DNA from: Candidatus Fluviicola riflensis
GTDB taxonomy: Bacteria; Bacteroidota; Bacteroidia; Flavobacteriales_D; Crocinitomicaceae
Assembly (NCBI GenBank): GCA_002243285.1
Contig: CP022585.1
Span: forward strand, 62,001 to 126,000
Direction of reading: 5' to 3'
DNA: 64,000 bases
Of the stretch, positions 27,681 through 35,868 are shown in pieces. The translations under genes and the position numbers were made by a program. The notes beneath the pieces were generated by a model that worked only from the letters and a program-made list of their open reading frames with translations, searched no databases and was not told the origin of the DNA. The stretch's first letter is position 1. Every line of letters starts with the position of its first letter.

Positions 27681-28682
27681 ATGAAAAAGATAAGTAGTAT
27701 GAAAAGAATTCTTGTTGCATCCATTCTTTTAATCGGCATTTTGATTGCCGGTTCGTGTGATAAGGTCACAAATCCTTATCCTAAAACAACATCCACAGCA
27801 TTGGATTGGTCATTGTATCCGGGTGGCGATTCTGCAGCCTATGTATCAGCAGGGTTATGGCCGGCATTTACTGACAATGCAAACACATTACGCAACGTAT
27901 TGATTGAAGATTTTACAGGGCATAAATGTGTAAATTGTCCGGCATCTACCGCTAATATGGAGCAACTAATAGCCACGAATCCTATACGTATTTTCGGTGT
28001 GGCTATCCATTCCAGTGCGAATGGTCTGGATGACTTTCAGGAGGTGGATGCAGAATTTCCGGAAGAGCTTTTTTGTGATGAAGGATTAGAGATAGGTACA
28101 TTTTTTGGGTCAATTCCCGGATCATCATTTATTGGGAATCCCCGATTTTGTGTCAATCGTGTATTAGCGAATGATCAGTTTACTTCCAGTGCGGGTTCGC
28201 CAATTGCTAACAAAACATCAAACTGTCTGTCTTCAACATTAAAAGTGAACATACAGGCTGCTTCGAATTATTTTGCGAGTACACGTGGGTTATTCCTGCA
28301 TACAGAGGTTGATAAATTAGATCAAACACTGGCTAACGATTTGGGAATTGTCGTGTATGTGATAGAAGATTCATTGATTGGTCCTCAAATTGTTGATGTT
28401 GATGATGATACTGATGGGACACCGGGAAATCCTGACCTTTCTGTAAAGGATGGAATTTTACAAACATATATTCACAGGGAAATTATGCGTGGGTGTATTG
28501 ACGGCAGAGCATTTGGCAGAACATTGACGGCAGATTATTTGGGCGGCAATGGTAAGTACTATGTGAACTACAGCTACAAAATTCCTGATGAACTGGAGCC
28601 TGAAAACATGCATTTGGTGATTTACGTCTACGATAAAACAACGATGGAAATTTATCAGGTAATCAAACACGAGATAGAATAG
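27681..28682 (+). CDS. Omp28-related lipoprotein
   Basis: This 333-residue lipoprotein has a lipobox ending LIAGSC with the lipidated Cys at about residue 26 (residue 20 if the ATG at 27699 is used). The Omp28 family segment NVLIEDFTGHKCVNCPAST carries a CxxC motif in a thioredoxin-like fold. Omp28 proteins are outer-membrane-associated in Porphyromonas. It is the third gene of the TlpA-DUF6029-Omp28 operon, 18 bp after the second gene, and is followed by a terminator. The CVNC motif makes it a plausible partner of the thioredoxin-like protein. Confidence 0.87.
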   Translation: MKKISSMKRILVASILLIGILIAGSCDKVTNPYPKTTSTALDWSLYPGGDSAAYVSAGLWPAFTDNANTLRNVLIEDFTGHKCVNCPASTANMEQLIATNPIRIFGVAIHSSANGLDDFQEVDAEFPEELFCDEGLEIGTFFGSIPGSSFIGNPRFCVNRVLANDQFTSSAGSPIANKTSNCLSSTLKVNIQAASNYFASTRGLFLHTEVDKLDQTLANDLGIVVYVIEDSLIGPQIVDVDDDTDGTPGNPDLSVKDGILQTYIHREIMRGCIDGRAFGRTLTADYLGGNGKYYVNYSYKIPDELEPENMHLVIYVYDKTTMEIYQVIKHEIE

Positions 28683-28704
28683 GCGATTCCCTGGTTGAAT
28701 CTTC

Positions 28705-28732
28705 AAAAGCGATCTACAAGGTCGCTTTTTTT
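28705..28732 (+). terminator. Terminator after the Omp28 operon
   Basis: AAAAGCGATC pairs with GGTCGCTTTT (28705-28714 and 28720-28729), followed by T residues, about 20 nt after the stop codon. Confidence 0.85.
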
Positions 28733-28750
28733 GTTGGAATTTGCCGCGTA

Positions 28751-28783
28751 TGTTAAAAAACGGCCCGTTCCTGTTTTTTAACA
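28751..28783. repeat. 11-bp perfect inverted repeat upstream of the 64-residue gene
   Basis: TGTTAAAAAAC (28751-28761) is exactly inverted at 28773-28783, with an 11-nt GC-rich spacer. It lies between the terminator at 28705-28732 and the small gene at 28850. It could be an operator or a second, weaker terminator. Confidence 0.55.
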
Positions 28784-28849
28784 TTTCTTGCAATACCACG
28801 AATCGGATTTTGTCGTTATATTGTGAAGTAACTTTTAATTTCCGCTCTT

Positions 28850-29044
28850 ATGTTCGAACTAACGAAGAAGATTTTGGTGCGGGTCAGTTTTGATCCTCAA
28901 CTGTTTCAGAAGGAATTGGCGAAAGCGATTCGTTGGATGACTGATAGTGAAGAGGTGCAGCGATTGCGCGAGTGGTGTATCAAAGAGTTCGGGGCAGTTT
29001 ACCCGGGTATCGTACACACGGCCTTTTCAAGTCAGGTAAAATAG
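28850..29044 (+). CDS. Small conserved hypothetical protein (64 residues)
   Basis: This is a 64-residue charged, probably helical protein (MFELTKKILVRVSFD..., then EEVQRLREWCIKEFG). It has no signal peptide and no membrane segment. The start MFELTKK-VSFD-LF-KEL and the WC---FG pattern resemble a short conserved family I recall from Flavobacteriia, with no known function. It has its own terminator at 29070-29099 and a separate upstream region, which supports expression as an independent unit. A single Cys is present. Confidence 0.7.
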   Translation: MFELTKKILVRVSFDPQLFQKELAKAIRWMTDSEEVQRLREWCIKEFGAVYPGIVHTAFSSQVK

Positions 29045-29069
29045 AACGTACGTAAAAATGATTTTGACT

Positions 29070-29099
29070 AGCGGTTTTCGGAAACGGAGCCGCTTTTTT
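29070..29099 (+). terminator. Terminator after the 64-residue gene
   Basis: AGCGG (29070-29074) pairs with CCGCT (29090-29094), with further weak pairs inside, followed by six T residues. Confidence 0.75.
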
Positions 29100-29170
29100 G
29101 TTTAGGGAGATTTGGTGCTGGCTTTTCGTCGTAAACTTTCAATAAAAAGCTTAAAGTATTCTGGTAAAAA

Positions 29171-29227
29171 TCATAAGACTATCAGAAAATTTTATAACAC
29201 CGTATTCTCATAATCTCCCGACATTTG
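29171..29227 (+). promoter_or_regulatory. Copper-island operator-promoter 1
   Basis: Half-sites TCATAAG (29171) and TTATAAC (29192) lie 21 bp apart with ACTATCAGAAAATT between them. After CAGAAAAT, 33 nt lead to the TTTG of a degenerate -7 element at 29220-29227. There is no -33 TTG; the downstream half-site occupies that region. The arrangement is the same as at 30683 and 33191. It probably binds the AraC-type regulator encoded at 30119 and drives the lipoprotein-regulator unit, making the regulator autoregulated (inference). Confidence 0.75.
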
Positions 29228-29277
29228 TACTATCAGATATGATGGAAAAAATCCGAATTATCATTAAACTCAATGTC

Positions 29278-30114
29278 ATGAAACAATTGCAATTAATTCT
29301 GGGGATGTTGGTCTTTGTTGTCTTCTCAAGCTGTGCAGGGCCAATTAACAATGCAAAAATGGAAAGGTACAAAGTTGCAGGGAATTGTGACATGTGCAAA
29401 AAGACCATTGAAAATGCTGCCAGCAAAAAAGGTGTCGCAGAGGCTGAGTGGAACAAGGAGACCAAAGTGCTAACGCTGACTTACGACGAACAAAAGACAA
29501 CCTCCAACGAGGTTTTGAAGCGTATTGCTTACGCAGGGTACGATAATGAAAAATTCCTCGCACCGGACGATGCCTATGCAAAGCTCGCGGAGTGCTGTCG
29601 CTACGACCGCATGAAGAAAGAGGCAGTTGTATCAATCGAACCCGTGAAAGAACCGGCTGAGGAAACTGTCCAGGAACCAGAGACAAAGAAAAACCTGCTG
29701 GAGGATGTTTATGCAGCGTACTTTGCCACGAAGGATGCACTCGTTAAAGACGATGGCGCAACAACTTCAGCAAAGGCAAATGAGCTTGCAAAAGCGATCC
29801 GGGCGGTAGACATGAAGGCGATGTCTGCGGAAGAACATGCAGCCTGGATGAAAATCGAAAAAGGCCTGCTGATGCATGCTGAGCATATAGGTGAAACAAA
29901 GGACATTGAACACCAGCGCGAACATTTCGTCTTGTTGTCAAAGAATCTCTATTCGGTTGTAAAAGTGCTCAAAGCCGATCAAACGATCTATTACCAGCAT
30001 TGCCCGATGTACAATGGTGGGGCGGACTGGCTGAGTAAAGAAAATGCTGTAAAGAATCCGTACTACGGCAGTTCGATGTTAACGTGCGGAAAAACAACCG
30101 AGACAATCAAGTAA
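29278..30114 (+). CDS. HMA-DUF3347 lipoprotein of the copper island
   Basis: This 278-residue outer- or periplasm-facing lipoprotein starts at the ATG at 29278, which places a clean signal and lipobox (VFVVFSSC, Cys19); the earlier in-frame ATG adds 13 unneeded residues. A heavy-metal-associated domain follows (YKVAGNCDMCKKTIENAA, Cys37 and Cys40), with an extra Cys pair in LAECCRY. The C-terminal DUF3347 domain (about residues 130-265) ends with QHCPMYNGGADWLS, a likely metal-binding H-C-P-M motif. It is the first gene of operator 1's unit, 4 bp before the regulator. It is probably a periplasmic copper binder or scavenger. Confidence 0.87.
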   Translation: MKQLQLILGMLVFVVFSSCAGPINNAKMERYKVAGNCDMCKKTIENAASKKGVAEAEWNKETKVLTLTYDEQKTTSNEVLKRIAYAGYDNEKFLAPDDAYAKLAECCRYDRMKKEAVVSIEPVKEPAEETVQEPETKKNLLEDVYAAYFATKDALVKDDGATTSAKANELAKAIRAVDMKAMSAEEHAAWMKIEKGLLMHAEHIGETKDIEHQREHFVLLSKNLYSVVKVLKADQTIYYQHCPMYNGGADWLSKENAVKNPYYGSSMLTCGKTTETIK

Positions 30115-30118
30115 GCCG

Positions 30119-30679
30119 ATGAAGATCTATATCAAAAACATGGTCTGCGACCGTTGCAAAATGGTTGTGAAGTCCGAGCTCGAACAGCTCGGGCTTTTAC
30201 CAATAAAGGTAGAACTTGGAGAAGTGGAACTGAAAGAAGAATTGAGCGATGAAGACAAAGAGCAGATAAACATCCGTTTTCGTGAGTTGGGCTTCGAGCT
30301 CATAGATGATAAGAAAAGCAGGTTAATCGAACGGGTAAAGAATCTGGTTGTAGAGCTGGTCCATCATTCGAATGAGCAGCTTAACGTGAATGTATCGGAT
30401 TACCTTGTACAACACATTCCAATGGAATACAAATACCTTAGCAACCTGTTTTCGGAAGTCGAAGGCACGACCATCGAGAAGTTCTACATTGCTCAACGCG
30501 TAGAGCGGGTGAAAGAATTGTTGGTCTACGACGAGCTTTCACTGAGTGAGATCGCTGATCGTATGGGCTACAGCAGTGTGGCATATCTAAGCACACAATT
30601 CAAAAAAGTGGTGGGCCTGACCCCCAGCCATTTCAAGAGTATCAAGGCGGCTAAACGCCAGTCGCTGGATCTTTTGTAA
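30119..30679 (+). CDS. AraC-type regulator with N-terminal HMA-like metal-sensing domain
   Basis: This is a 186-residue probable copper-responsive transcription activator. Residues 1-65 form an HMA-like beta-alpha-beta unit (MKIYIKNMVCDRCKMVVKSE, with Cys10 and Cys13) that ends FRELGFELIDD as HMA domains do. Residues about 85-186 are a complete AraC DNA-binding domain with two helix-turn-helix motifs (LSLSEIADRMGYSSVAYLST, then FKKVVGLTPSHFK). There is no cupin-type ligand domain. It is translated 4 bp after the lipoprotein gene. Three matching two-half-site operators lie in front of the three transcription units of the island, and they are its likely targets. Metal identity is inferred from the CopA neighbour. 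Confidence 0.88.
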   Translation: MKIYIKNMVCDRCKMVVKSELEQLGLLPIKVELGEVELKEELSDEDKEQINIRFRELGFELIDDKKSRLIERVKNLVVELVHHSNEQLNVNVSDYLVQHIPMEYKYLSNLFSEVEGTTIEKFYIAQRVERVKELLVYDELSLSEIADRMGYSSVAYLSTQFKKVVGLTPSHFKSIKAAKRQSLDLL

Positions 30680-30682
30680 AAG

Positions 30683-30739
30683 TCATAACTCTATCAGAAA
30701 ATATCATAACAATCCCTCATCGTTTCCGCCTCACCTTTG
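30683..30739 (+). promoter_or_regulatory. Copper-island operator-promoter 2 (copA)
   Basis: Half-sites TCATAAC (30683) and TCATAAC (30704) lie 21 bp apart with TCTATCAGAAAATA between them. The -7 TTTG is at 30736-30739, again 33 nt after CAGAAAAT. The half-sites are identical here, so this is the best candidate for the consensus. The copA ATG lies only about 10 nt beyond the TTTG. Confidence 0.78.
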
Positions 30740-30748
30740 TGTTATAAA

Positions 30749-33187
30749 ATGGAAACTATGGAAACAACAGATCGCAATATGCTTTACATCCCGCTCGAAG
30801 GAGTGGAAAATGAGCATTGTGCAATGATCGTTGACAACGGATTGAAAGAGCTCGAGGGCGTGACCACGCATAAAGTCGAGCTGAACAACAACCGTGCGAT
30901 CATCAACGAAACAAAAGCGTTCAATATCCTGCCGAACGCCGTAAAGGCTATTCGTGACCTCGGTTATGGCGTCACAACCGTGAAAAAGAATTTCCCGGTA
31001 TTGAACATGACCTGCGCATCTTGTGCAATCAGCGCTCAAACCATCCTCGAAAGCACCAAAGGCGTTGTCGGAATATCAGTGAATTATGCCAATAACATGG
31101 CAGCTGTGGAGTACATTCCCACCATTACGAATCCGAAAGAGTTGCAGACAGTTATACGATCTATCGGATACGACCTGATGATTGATGAAACAGAATCCGC
31201 GCACGACACGCTCGAAGAGCTGCACAGTCAAAAGTTCCGCAGGCTGAAAAATAAAACTTTTGGCGCAATTCTTTTTTCGGTTCCGGTAGTGGTCATTGGT
31301 ATGTTCTTTATGGACATGCCTTATGCGAATTACATCATGTGGGTGCTTTCAACACCGGTGGTTGTCTGGCTCGGTAAGGATTTCTTCATTAATGCCTGGA
31401 AACAGGCGAAGCACCGCTCGGCCAATATGGATACACTCGTTGCACTCAGTACAGGCATCGCTTACCTGTTCAGCGTTTTTAATACCTTGTTCATGGAAGT
31501 CTGGCACAAACAAGGTTTACATGCACACGTCTATTTCGAAGCAGCAACGGTCGTAATTGCATTTATCCTACTGGGCAAACTGCTCGAAGAAAAAGCAAAA
31601 GGGAATACATCTTCCGCGTTGAAAAAGCTGATTGGTTTGCAGCCGAATACAGTAACAATTGTGAACGCCAACGGAGAGTCGGAAGAGATTCCAATCGTGA
31701 AAGTTGCCATCGGTGACACTATCCTTGTAAAACCCGGTGAAAAGATTGCGGTGGACGGTAAGGTCATTTCCGGAAAGTCATTCGTTGATGAAAGTATGCT
31801 GAGCGGTGAGCCGCTGGCAGTTGAAAAAACGGAAGGCTCCGAGGTCTTTGCGGGAACCATCAACCAGAAAGGAAGCTTTCATTTCAAAACCGAAAAAGTG
31901 GGTGATGCAACGATGCTCGGGCAGATCATTAAAATGGTTCAGGATGCGCAAGGCAGCAAAGCTCCTGTGCAGAAACTCGTCGACAAGATCGCCGGAATCT
32001 TTGTTCCTGTGGTATTGGGCATTTCTATACTAACGCTTATCCTATGGGTAATACTTGGTGGTGACAACGGCTGGACCCAGGGAATCCTTTCGCTGGTAAC
32101 TGTTCTTGTAATCGCCTGTCCGTGTGCGCTCGGATTGGCAACACCAACGGCAATTATGGTCGGTGTAGGTAAAGGGGCCGAGAACGGCATCTTGATAAAA
32201 GATGCAGAAAGCCTTGAGCTTGGATGCAAAGTGAATGCCGTTGTATTGGACAAAACGGGAACAATTACCGAAGGAAAACCGAAGGTTACCGGAATTGAAT
32301 GGCTGAACAATGACACGTCATCCCAATCGGTTTTGTACAGTATCGAAAAACAATCCGAGCACCCGCTCGCGGAATCAGTGATAAGATACCTGGAGCAGAG
32401 CGAATCTCTTCCGGTTTATCATTTCGAAAGCATCACCGGATTCGGAGCCAAGGCCGAAGTGAACGACAAAACCTATTTCGTGGGGAACAAGACATTGCTG
32501 GATCAGAACCAGATTACGATCGCTAAGGAATTACTGGCTACCGCAAATGTGTGGTTGACCGAAGCGAAAACAGTCATTTTCTTTGCTGATATTCGGCAAG
32601 CGCTCGCAGTAGTGGCTATTTCTGACGAAATCAAGGAAACATCCGTCGAGGCAATTCGCCAACTGAAACAATCAGGTATCGAGGTATATATGCTCACCGG
32701 TGACAACACTCAAACAGCGAAAGCTATAGCAGCAAAAACGGGGATTGATCATTACAGAGCCGAAGTACTTCCTGCGGATAAATCTGCCTTTGTAAAACAG
32801 TTGCAGGCTGAAGGAAAAATCGTCGCAATGGTTGGCGACGGAATCAACGACAGCAATGCACTCACACAGGCCGATGTCAGCATTGCAATGGGCAAAGGCA
32901 GCGATATTGCCATGGACGTTGCACGCATGGTCATCATTTCATCCGATCTGACCAAAATTCCGATTGCATTCAAACTGTCGAAGCAAACGGTATCGGCCAT
33001 CAGGCAAAACCTGTTCTGGGCGTTCATCTATAATGTGATTGGTATTCCAATAGCAGCCGGAGCGCTCTATCCTGTCAACGGATTCTTACTAAATCCAATG
33101 ATCGCTGGTGCAGCGATGACATTGAGCTCATTGAGCGTTGTCAGCAACAGCTTGTTGTTGAAATTCAGAAAGTTAAATAAGTCGTAA
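30749..33187 (+). CDS. copA: Copper-exporting P-type ATPase
   Basis: This P1B-type ATPase (812 residues) pumps Cu+ out of the cytoplasm using ATP. It has two N-terminal HMA modules. The first (about residues 1-75) keeps only EHCAM in place of CxxC; the second has MTCASCA (Cys89 and Cys92). Membrane helices follow, with the translocation motif CPC (457-459), the phosphorylation site [11 protein letters not shown] (Asp501), SEHPLAESV with the ATP-binding HP pair, and [10 protein letters not shown]. The start is ATG 30749 or the in-frame ATG at 30758; anything earlier would overlap the -7 element. It has its own operator 2. Confidence 0.95.
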   Translation: METMETTDRNMLYIPLEGVENEHCAMIVDNGLKELEGVTTHKVELNNNRAIINETKAFNILPNAVKAIRDLGYGVTTVKKNFPVLNMTCASCAISAQTILESTKGVVGISVNYANNMAAVEYIPTITNPKELQTVIRSIGYDLMIDETESAHDTLEELHSQKFRRLKNKTFGAILFSVPVVVIGMFFMDMPYANYIMWVLSTPVVVWLGKDFFINAWKQAKHRSANMDTLVALSTGIAYLFSVFNTLFMEVWHKQGLHAHVYFEAATVVIAFILLGKLLEEKAKGNTSSALKKLIGLQPNTVTIVNANGESEEIPIVKVAIGDTILVKPGEKIAVDGKVISGKSFVDESMLSGEPLAVEKTEGSEVFAGTINQKGSFHFKTEKVGDATMLGQIIKMVQDAQGSKAPVQKLVDKIAGIFVPVVLGISILTLILWVILGGDNGWTQGILSLVTVLVIACPCALGLATPTAIMVGVGKGAENGILIKDAESLELGCKVNAVVLDKTGTITEGKPKVTGIEWLNNDTSSQSVLYSIEKQSEHPLAESVIRYLEQSESLPVYHFESITGFGAKAEVNDKTYFVGNKTLLDQNQITIAKELLATANVWLTEAKTVIFFADIRQALAVVAISDEIKETSVEAIRQLKQSGIEVYMLTGDNTQTAKAIAAKTGIDHYRAEVLPADKSAFVKQLQAEGKIVAMVGDGINDSNALTQADVSIAMGKGSDIAMDVARMVIISSDLTKIPIAFKLSKQTVSAIRQNLFWAFIYNVIGIPIAAGALYPVNGFLLNPMIAGAAMTLSSLSVVSNSLLLKFRKLNKS

Positions 33188-33190
33188 AAG

Positions 33191-33247
33191 TTATAAATCG
33201 TTCAGAAAATATCATAACGCCTGGTTGCTCTGAAAACAGAAACTTTG
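33191..33247 (+). promoter_or_regulatory. Copper-island operator-promoter 3
   Basis: Half-sites TTATAAA (33191) and TCATAAC (33212) lie 21 bp apart with TCGTTCAGAAAATA between them. The -7 TTTG is at 33244-33247, 33 nt after CAGAAAAT as in the other two copies. It drives the chaperone-oxidase unit with an untranslated leader of roughly 110 nt in which nothing else is recognisable. Confidence 0.75.
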
Positions 33248-33361
33248 TAACCGGCAAGCTGATCGCAAAATTCGGTTTTAAGATTTCCGATTGGCATTCA
33301 TTCTTATCAGTGGTATTGTACCTTATTTCTTTAATCACAATTAAACAACATAAATAGAATC

Positions 33362-33577
33362 ATGGAAACATTGAAATTCAAAACAACGATCAAATGTGCA
33401 GGATGCATGGAAAAAATCACTCCGTTCATGGATGAAAAACTTTCACGTGAAGAGTGGAACGTTGACATTTTCACTCCTTCAAAGGTTCTTACGGTTATTT
33501 CCGATAAAGTTACGGCTGAAGAAGTAGAATCGACGGTAAAAAAGGCGGGCTTTCAAATAGAACGTATCAACGAATAA
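33362..33577 (+). CDS. CopZ-like copper chaperone (HMA domain)
   Basis: This 71-residue single HMA domain has the metal-binding motif TIKCAGCMEKI (Cys12 and Cys15) and the C-terminal KKAGFQIERI of the fold. It lacks a signal peptide, so it acts in the cytoplasm, presumably handing Cu+ to the CopA ATPase or the regulator. The usual T-C-x-x-C start (MTCxxC) is IKCxxC here. It lies downstream of operator 3 and 63 bp before the multicopper oxidase gene. Confidence 0.9.
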   Translation: METLKFKTTIKCAGCMEKITPFMDEKLSREEWNVDIFTPSKVLTVISDKVTAEEVESTVKKAGFQIERINE

Positions 33578-33640
33578 AAGCAGTCCAAAATTCTCCTTTC
33601 GTGATTGCAGTAAAGGTATAAATGACGTAAATTGTAGGTG

Positions 33641-35860
33641 ATGAAAAAACGACTATTAATAATTGTGGGGGTATTGATGCACGTTGCGGCCCTGGCCCAG
33701 AAAACCGTGCGATACGATTTGTACGTCAGGGATACGACCGTGAATTTTACCGGAAAAGAGCGTCATGCTTACTCCGTTAACGGCAGCATACCAATGCCCG
33801 AGCTGCATTTTACGGAAGGAGATACTGCTGAGATCTGGATTCACAATGAGCTGAAAACCGAAACATCCATTCATTGGCACGGTTTGATTCTTCCCAACGA
33901 GCAGGACGGTGTTCCGTATCTGACAACAGCACCCATCAAAGCAGGCACAACGCACTTGTATAAGTTTCCACTGGTTCAGAACGGAACGTATTGGTACCAT
34001 TCACATACCGGTTTGCAGGAACAGGGCGGAATGTACGGAGCATTCATTATTCATAGGCAAAATGAACCGAAAATGCCTGAATACACAATTGTTCTCAGCG
34101 ACTGGACAGATATGAAACCGTTTGAAGTACATCGCAGGCTGCACATGGCGAACGACTGGTCTGCCATCAAGAAAGCATCTGTTCAGAAAGGAGCGGTTCA
34201 AAGTTATGCCGATGCCATTGCAGCCGGCAGCTTTAAGACCAAAGTGGGCAACGAATGGAAACGCATGCTGGCGATGGATGTCAGCGATGTATACTACGAC
34301 AAGTTCCTGACGAACGGACAGCCGGAAACAAATGCCCCGCAATTCAAAGCAGGTGATAAAATAAGAGTTCGAATCATTAACGGAAGCTCGTCGACCTATT
34401 TCTGGATGCGCTGGTCGGGCGGAAAAATGGACGTGGTTGCCAGTGATGGTGAAGATGTAGTGCCGGTTCCGGTTGATCGTTTCATCATCGCCGTTGCAGA
34501 AACCTATGATGTAATCCTGACGATTCCCTCTGACAGCACGGCCTTTGAGTTACAGGCTACGTCGGAAGACCGGATCAGGAGTACTTCGCTGTGGCTTGGA
34601 GATGGCATCAGACAACTCATCTCTCCGCTGGAGCCTTTAAAATACTTCGAAGGAATGCAGATGATGAACGACATGATCCGTATGGATGGTAACCTGGACG
34701 ATATGGGCATGAACATGAGTCTGCAGCAAATGGATATGAACGTTGTCATGTACCCGGAGATCACCGGATCATTAAAGGAAAAGAAACACGGTCATCAGCA
34801 CATGGATATGGCCAATGGCGATCAGTACAACAGCAACCAGCTTTCAGATATCGTGACGCTGAATTACAACATGCTGCGTTCGCCTGTAAAGACCACATTG
34901 CCGGATGCGCCGACAACAGTTTATAACTTTGAGCTTACCGGTAACATGAACCGCTATGTGTGGAGCATCAACAACAAAACGGTGTCTGAAACTGATAAGA
35001 TCCTGATCCGAAAAGGGGAAAATATACGAATCATCCTGTTCAACAACTCAATGATGCGCCATCCTATGCACCTGCACGGCCATTTCTTCCGGGTTGTGAA
35101 CGGCAGCGGGGAGTATTCTCCTTTGAAGAACGTGCTGGATATTATGCCGATGGAAACCGATACGATCGAATTTGCAGCTACCGAAAGCGGCGATTGGTTC
35201 TTCCATTGCCACATTCTTTACCACATGATGAGTGGCATGGGACGGATTTTCACCTATGAGAACTCACCGCCAAATCCGCAACTACCCGATCCGGAAAAAG
35301 CGCTGAAAAAACTGTATGCCGATGATCGGGAATTCCATTTTATGTTCCAGAACGACTTTGCAACCAACGGCAATGATGGTGAGATGATGTACATGAATAC
35401 GCGATGGAACTTCCAGGCAGAATGGCGCCTTGGCTACAACGACATGCACGGGTATGAGACCGAAACGCACATAGGTCGCTATATCGGGAAAATGCAATGG
35501 CTGTTTCCGTATGTGGGGTTCGACTGGCGTTACCGCAAAATGGAAATGGGAGAAACGGAGCGCAATCTATTCGGCCAAACCAACACGAAAGACCAGCGGG
35601 TTGCTGTCTGTTTCGGCGTGCAATACACCTTGCCAATGCTGGTCATTGCTGATTTCCGGATTGATACGGATGGAAAACTGCGTCTGCAAATCATGCGCGA
35701 AGATATTCCATTAACGAAACGCCTTCGCCTGGGATTGATGTATAATTCGGATTTCGAATACATGGTCGGGGCGAAATATGTGCTAAATAAATCGTTTTCG
35801 CTTTCGACTCATTATGACAGTGATATGGGATTCGGCGCAGGATTCACGTTTACCTATTAA
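33641..35860 (+). CDS. Multicopper oxidase (CopA/PcoA-type) with C-terminal barrel-like extension
   Basis: This is a 739-residue periplasmic multicopper oxidase, presumably oxidising Cu+ to the less toxic Cu2+. It has a signal peptide (MKKRLLIIVGVLMHVAALAQ) with the ATG at 33641 chosen over an adjacent GTG. The four copper motifs are HWHG (about residue 78), WYHSHTG (about 119), HPMHLHGHF (about 473) and HCHILYH (about 522). A Met-rich segment (about residues 340-368, MNDMIRMDGNLDDMGMNM) and HGHQHMDM are copper-binding loops as in PcoA/CopA. From about residue 550 a beta-strand-rich 190-residue domain ending GAGFTFTY resembles an outer-membrane barrel of the CopB/PcoB type. No tat motif is visible. 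Confidence 0.92.
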   Translation: MKKRLLIIVGVLMHVAALAQKTVRYDLYVRDTTVNFTGKERHAYSVNGSIPMPELHFTEGDTAEIWIHNELKTETSIHWHGLILPNEQDGVPYLTTAPIKAGTTHLYKFPLVQNGTYWYHSHTGLQEQGGMYGAFIIHRQNEPKMPEYTIVLSDWTDMKPFEVHRRLHMANDWSAIKKASVQKGAVQSYADAIAAGSFKTKVGNEWKRMLAMDVSDVYYDKFLTNGQPETNAPQFKAGDKIRVRIINGSSSTYFWMRWSGGKMDVVASDGEDVVPVPVDRFIIAVAETYDVILTIPSDSTAFELQATSEDRIRSTSLWLGDGIRQLISPLEPLKYFEGMQMMNDMIRMDGNLDDMGMNMSLQQMDMNVVMYPEITGSLKEKKHGHQHMDMANGDQYNSNQLSDIVTLNYNMLRSPVKTTLPDAPTTVYNFELTGNMNRYVWSINNKTVSETDKILIRKGENIRIILFNNSMMRHPMHLHGHFFRVVNGSGEYSPLKNVLDIMPMETDTIEFAATESGDWFFHCHILYHMMSGMGRIFTYENSPPNPQLPDPEKALKKLYADDREFHFMFQNDFATNGNDGEMMYMNTRWNFQAEWRLGYNDMHGYETETHIGRYIGKMQWLFPYVGFDWRYRKMEMGETERNLFGQTNTKDQRVAVCFGVQYTLPMLVIADFRIDTDGKLRLQIMREDIPLTKRLRLGLMYNSDFEYMVGAKYVLNKSFSLSTHYDSDMGFGAGFTFTY

Positions 35861-35868
35861 ATGTGAAG

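Noticed and set aside
29224..29242. Possible fourth copper operator half-site near CTATCAGATATGATG
   Set aside because: It resembles the core but lacks both TYATAA half-sites and the 21-bp spacing, and it lies downstream of the -7 element.
29200..35860. Copper block as a mobile genomic island
   Set aside because: No integrase, transposase, tRNA boundary or flanking direct repeat was found; base use looks only slightly different from neighbours by eye.
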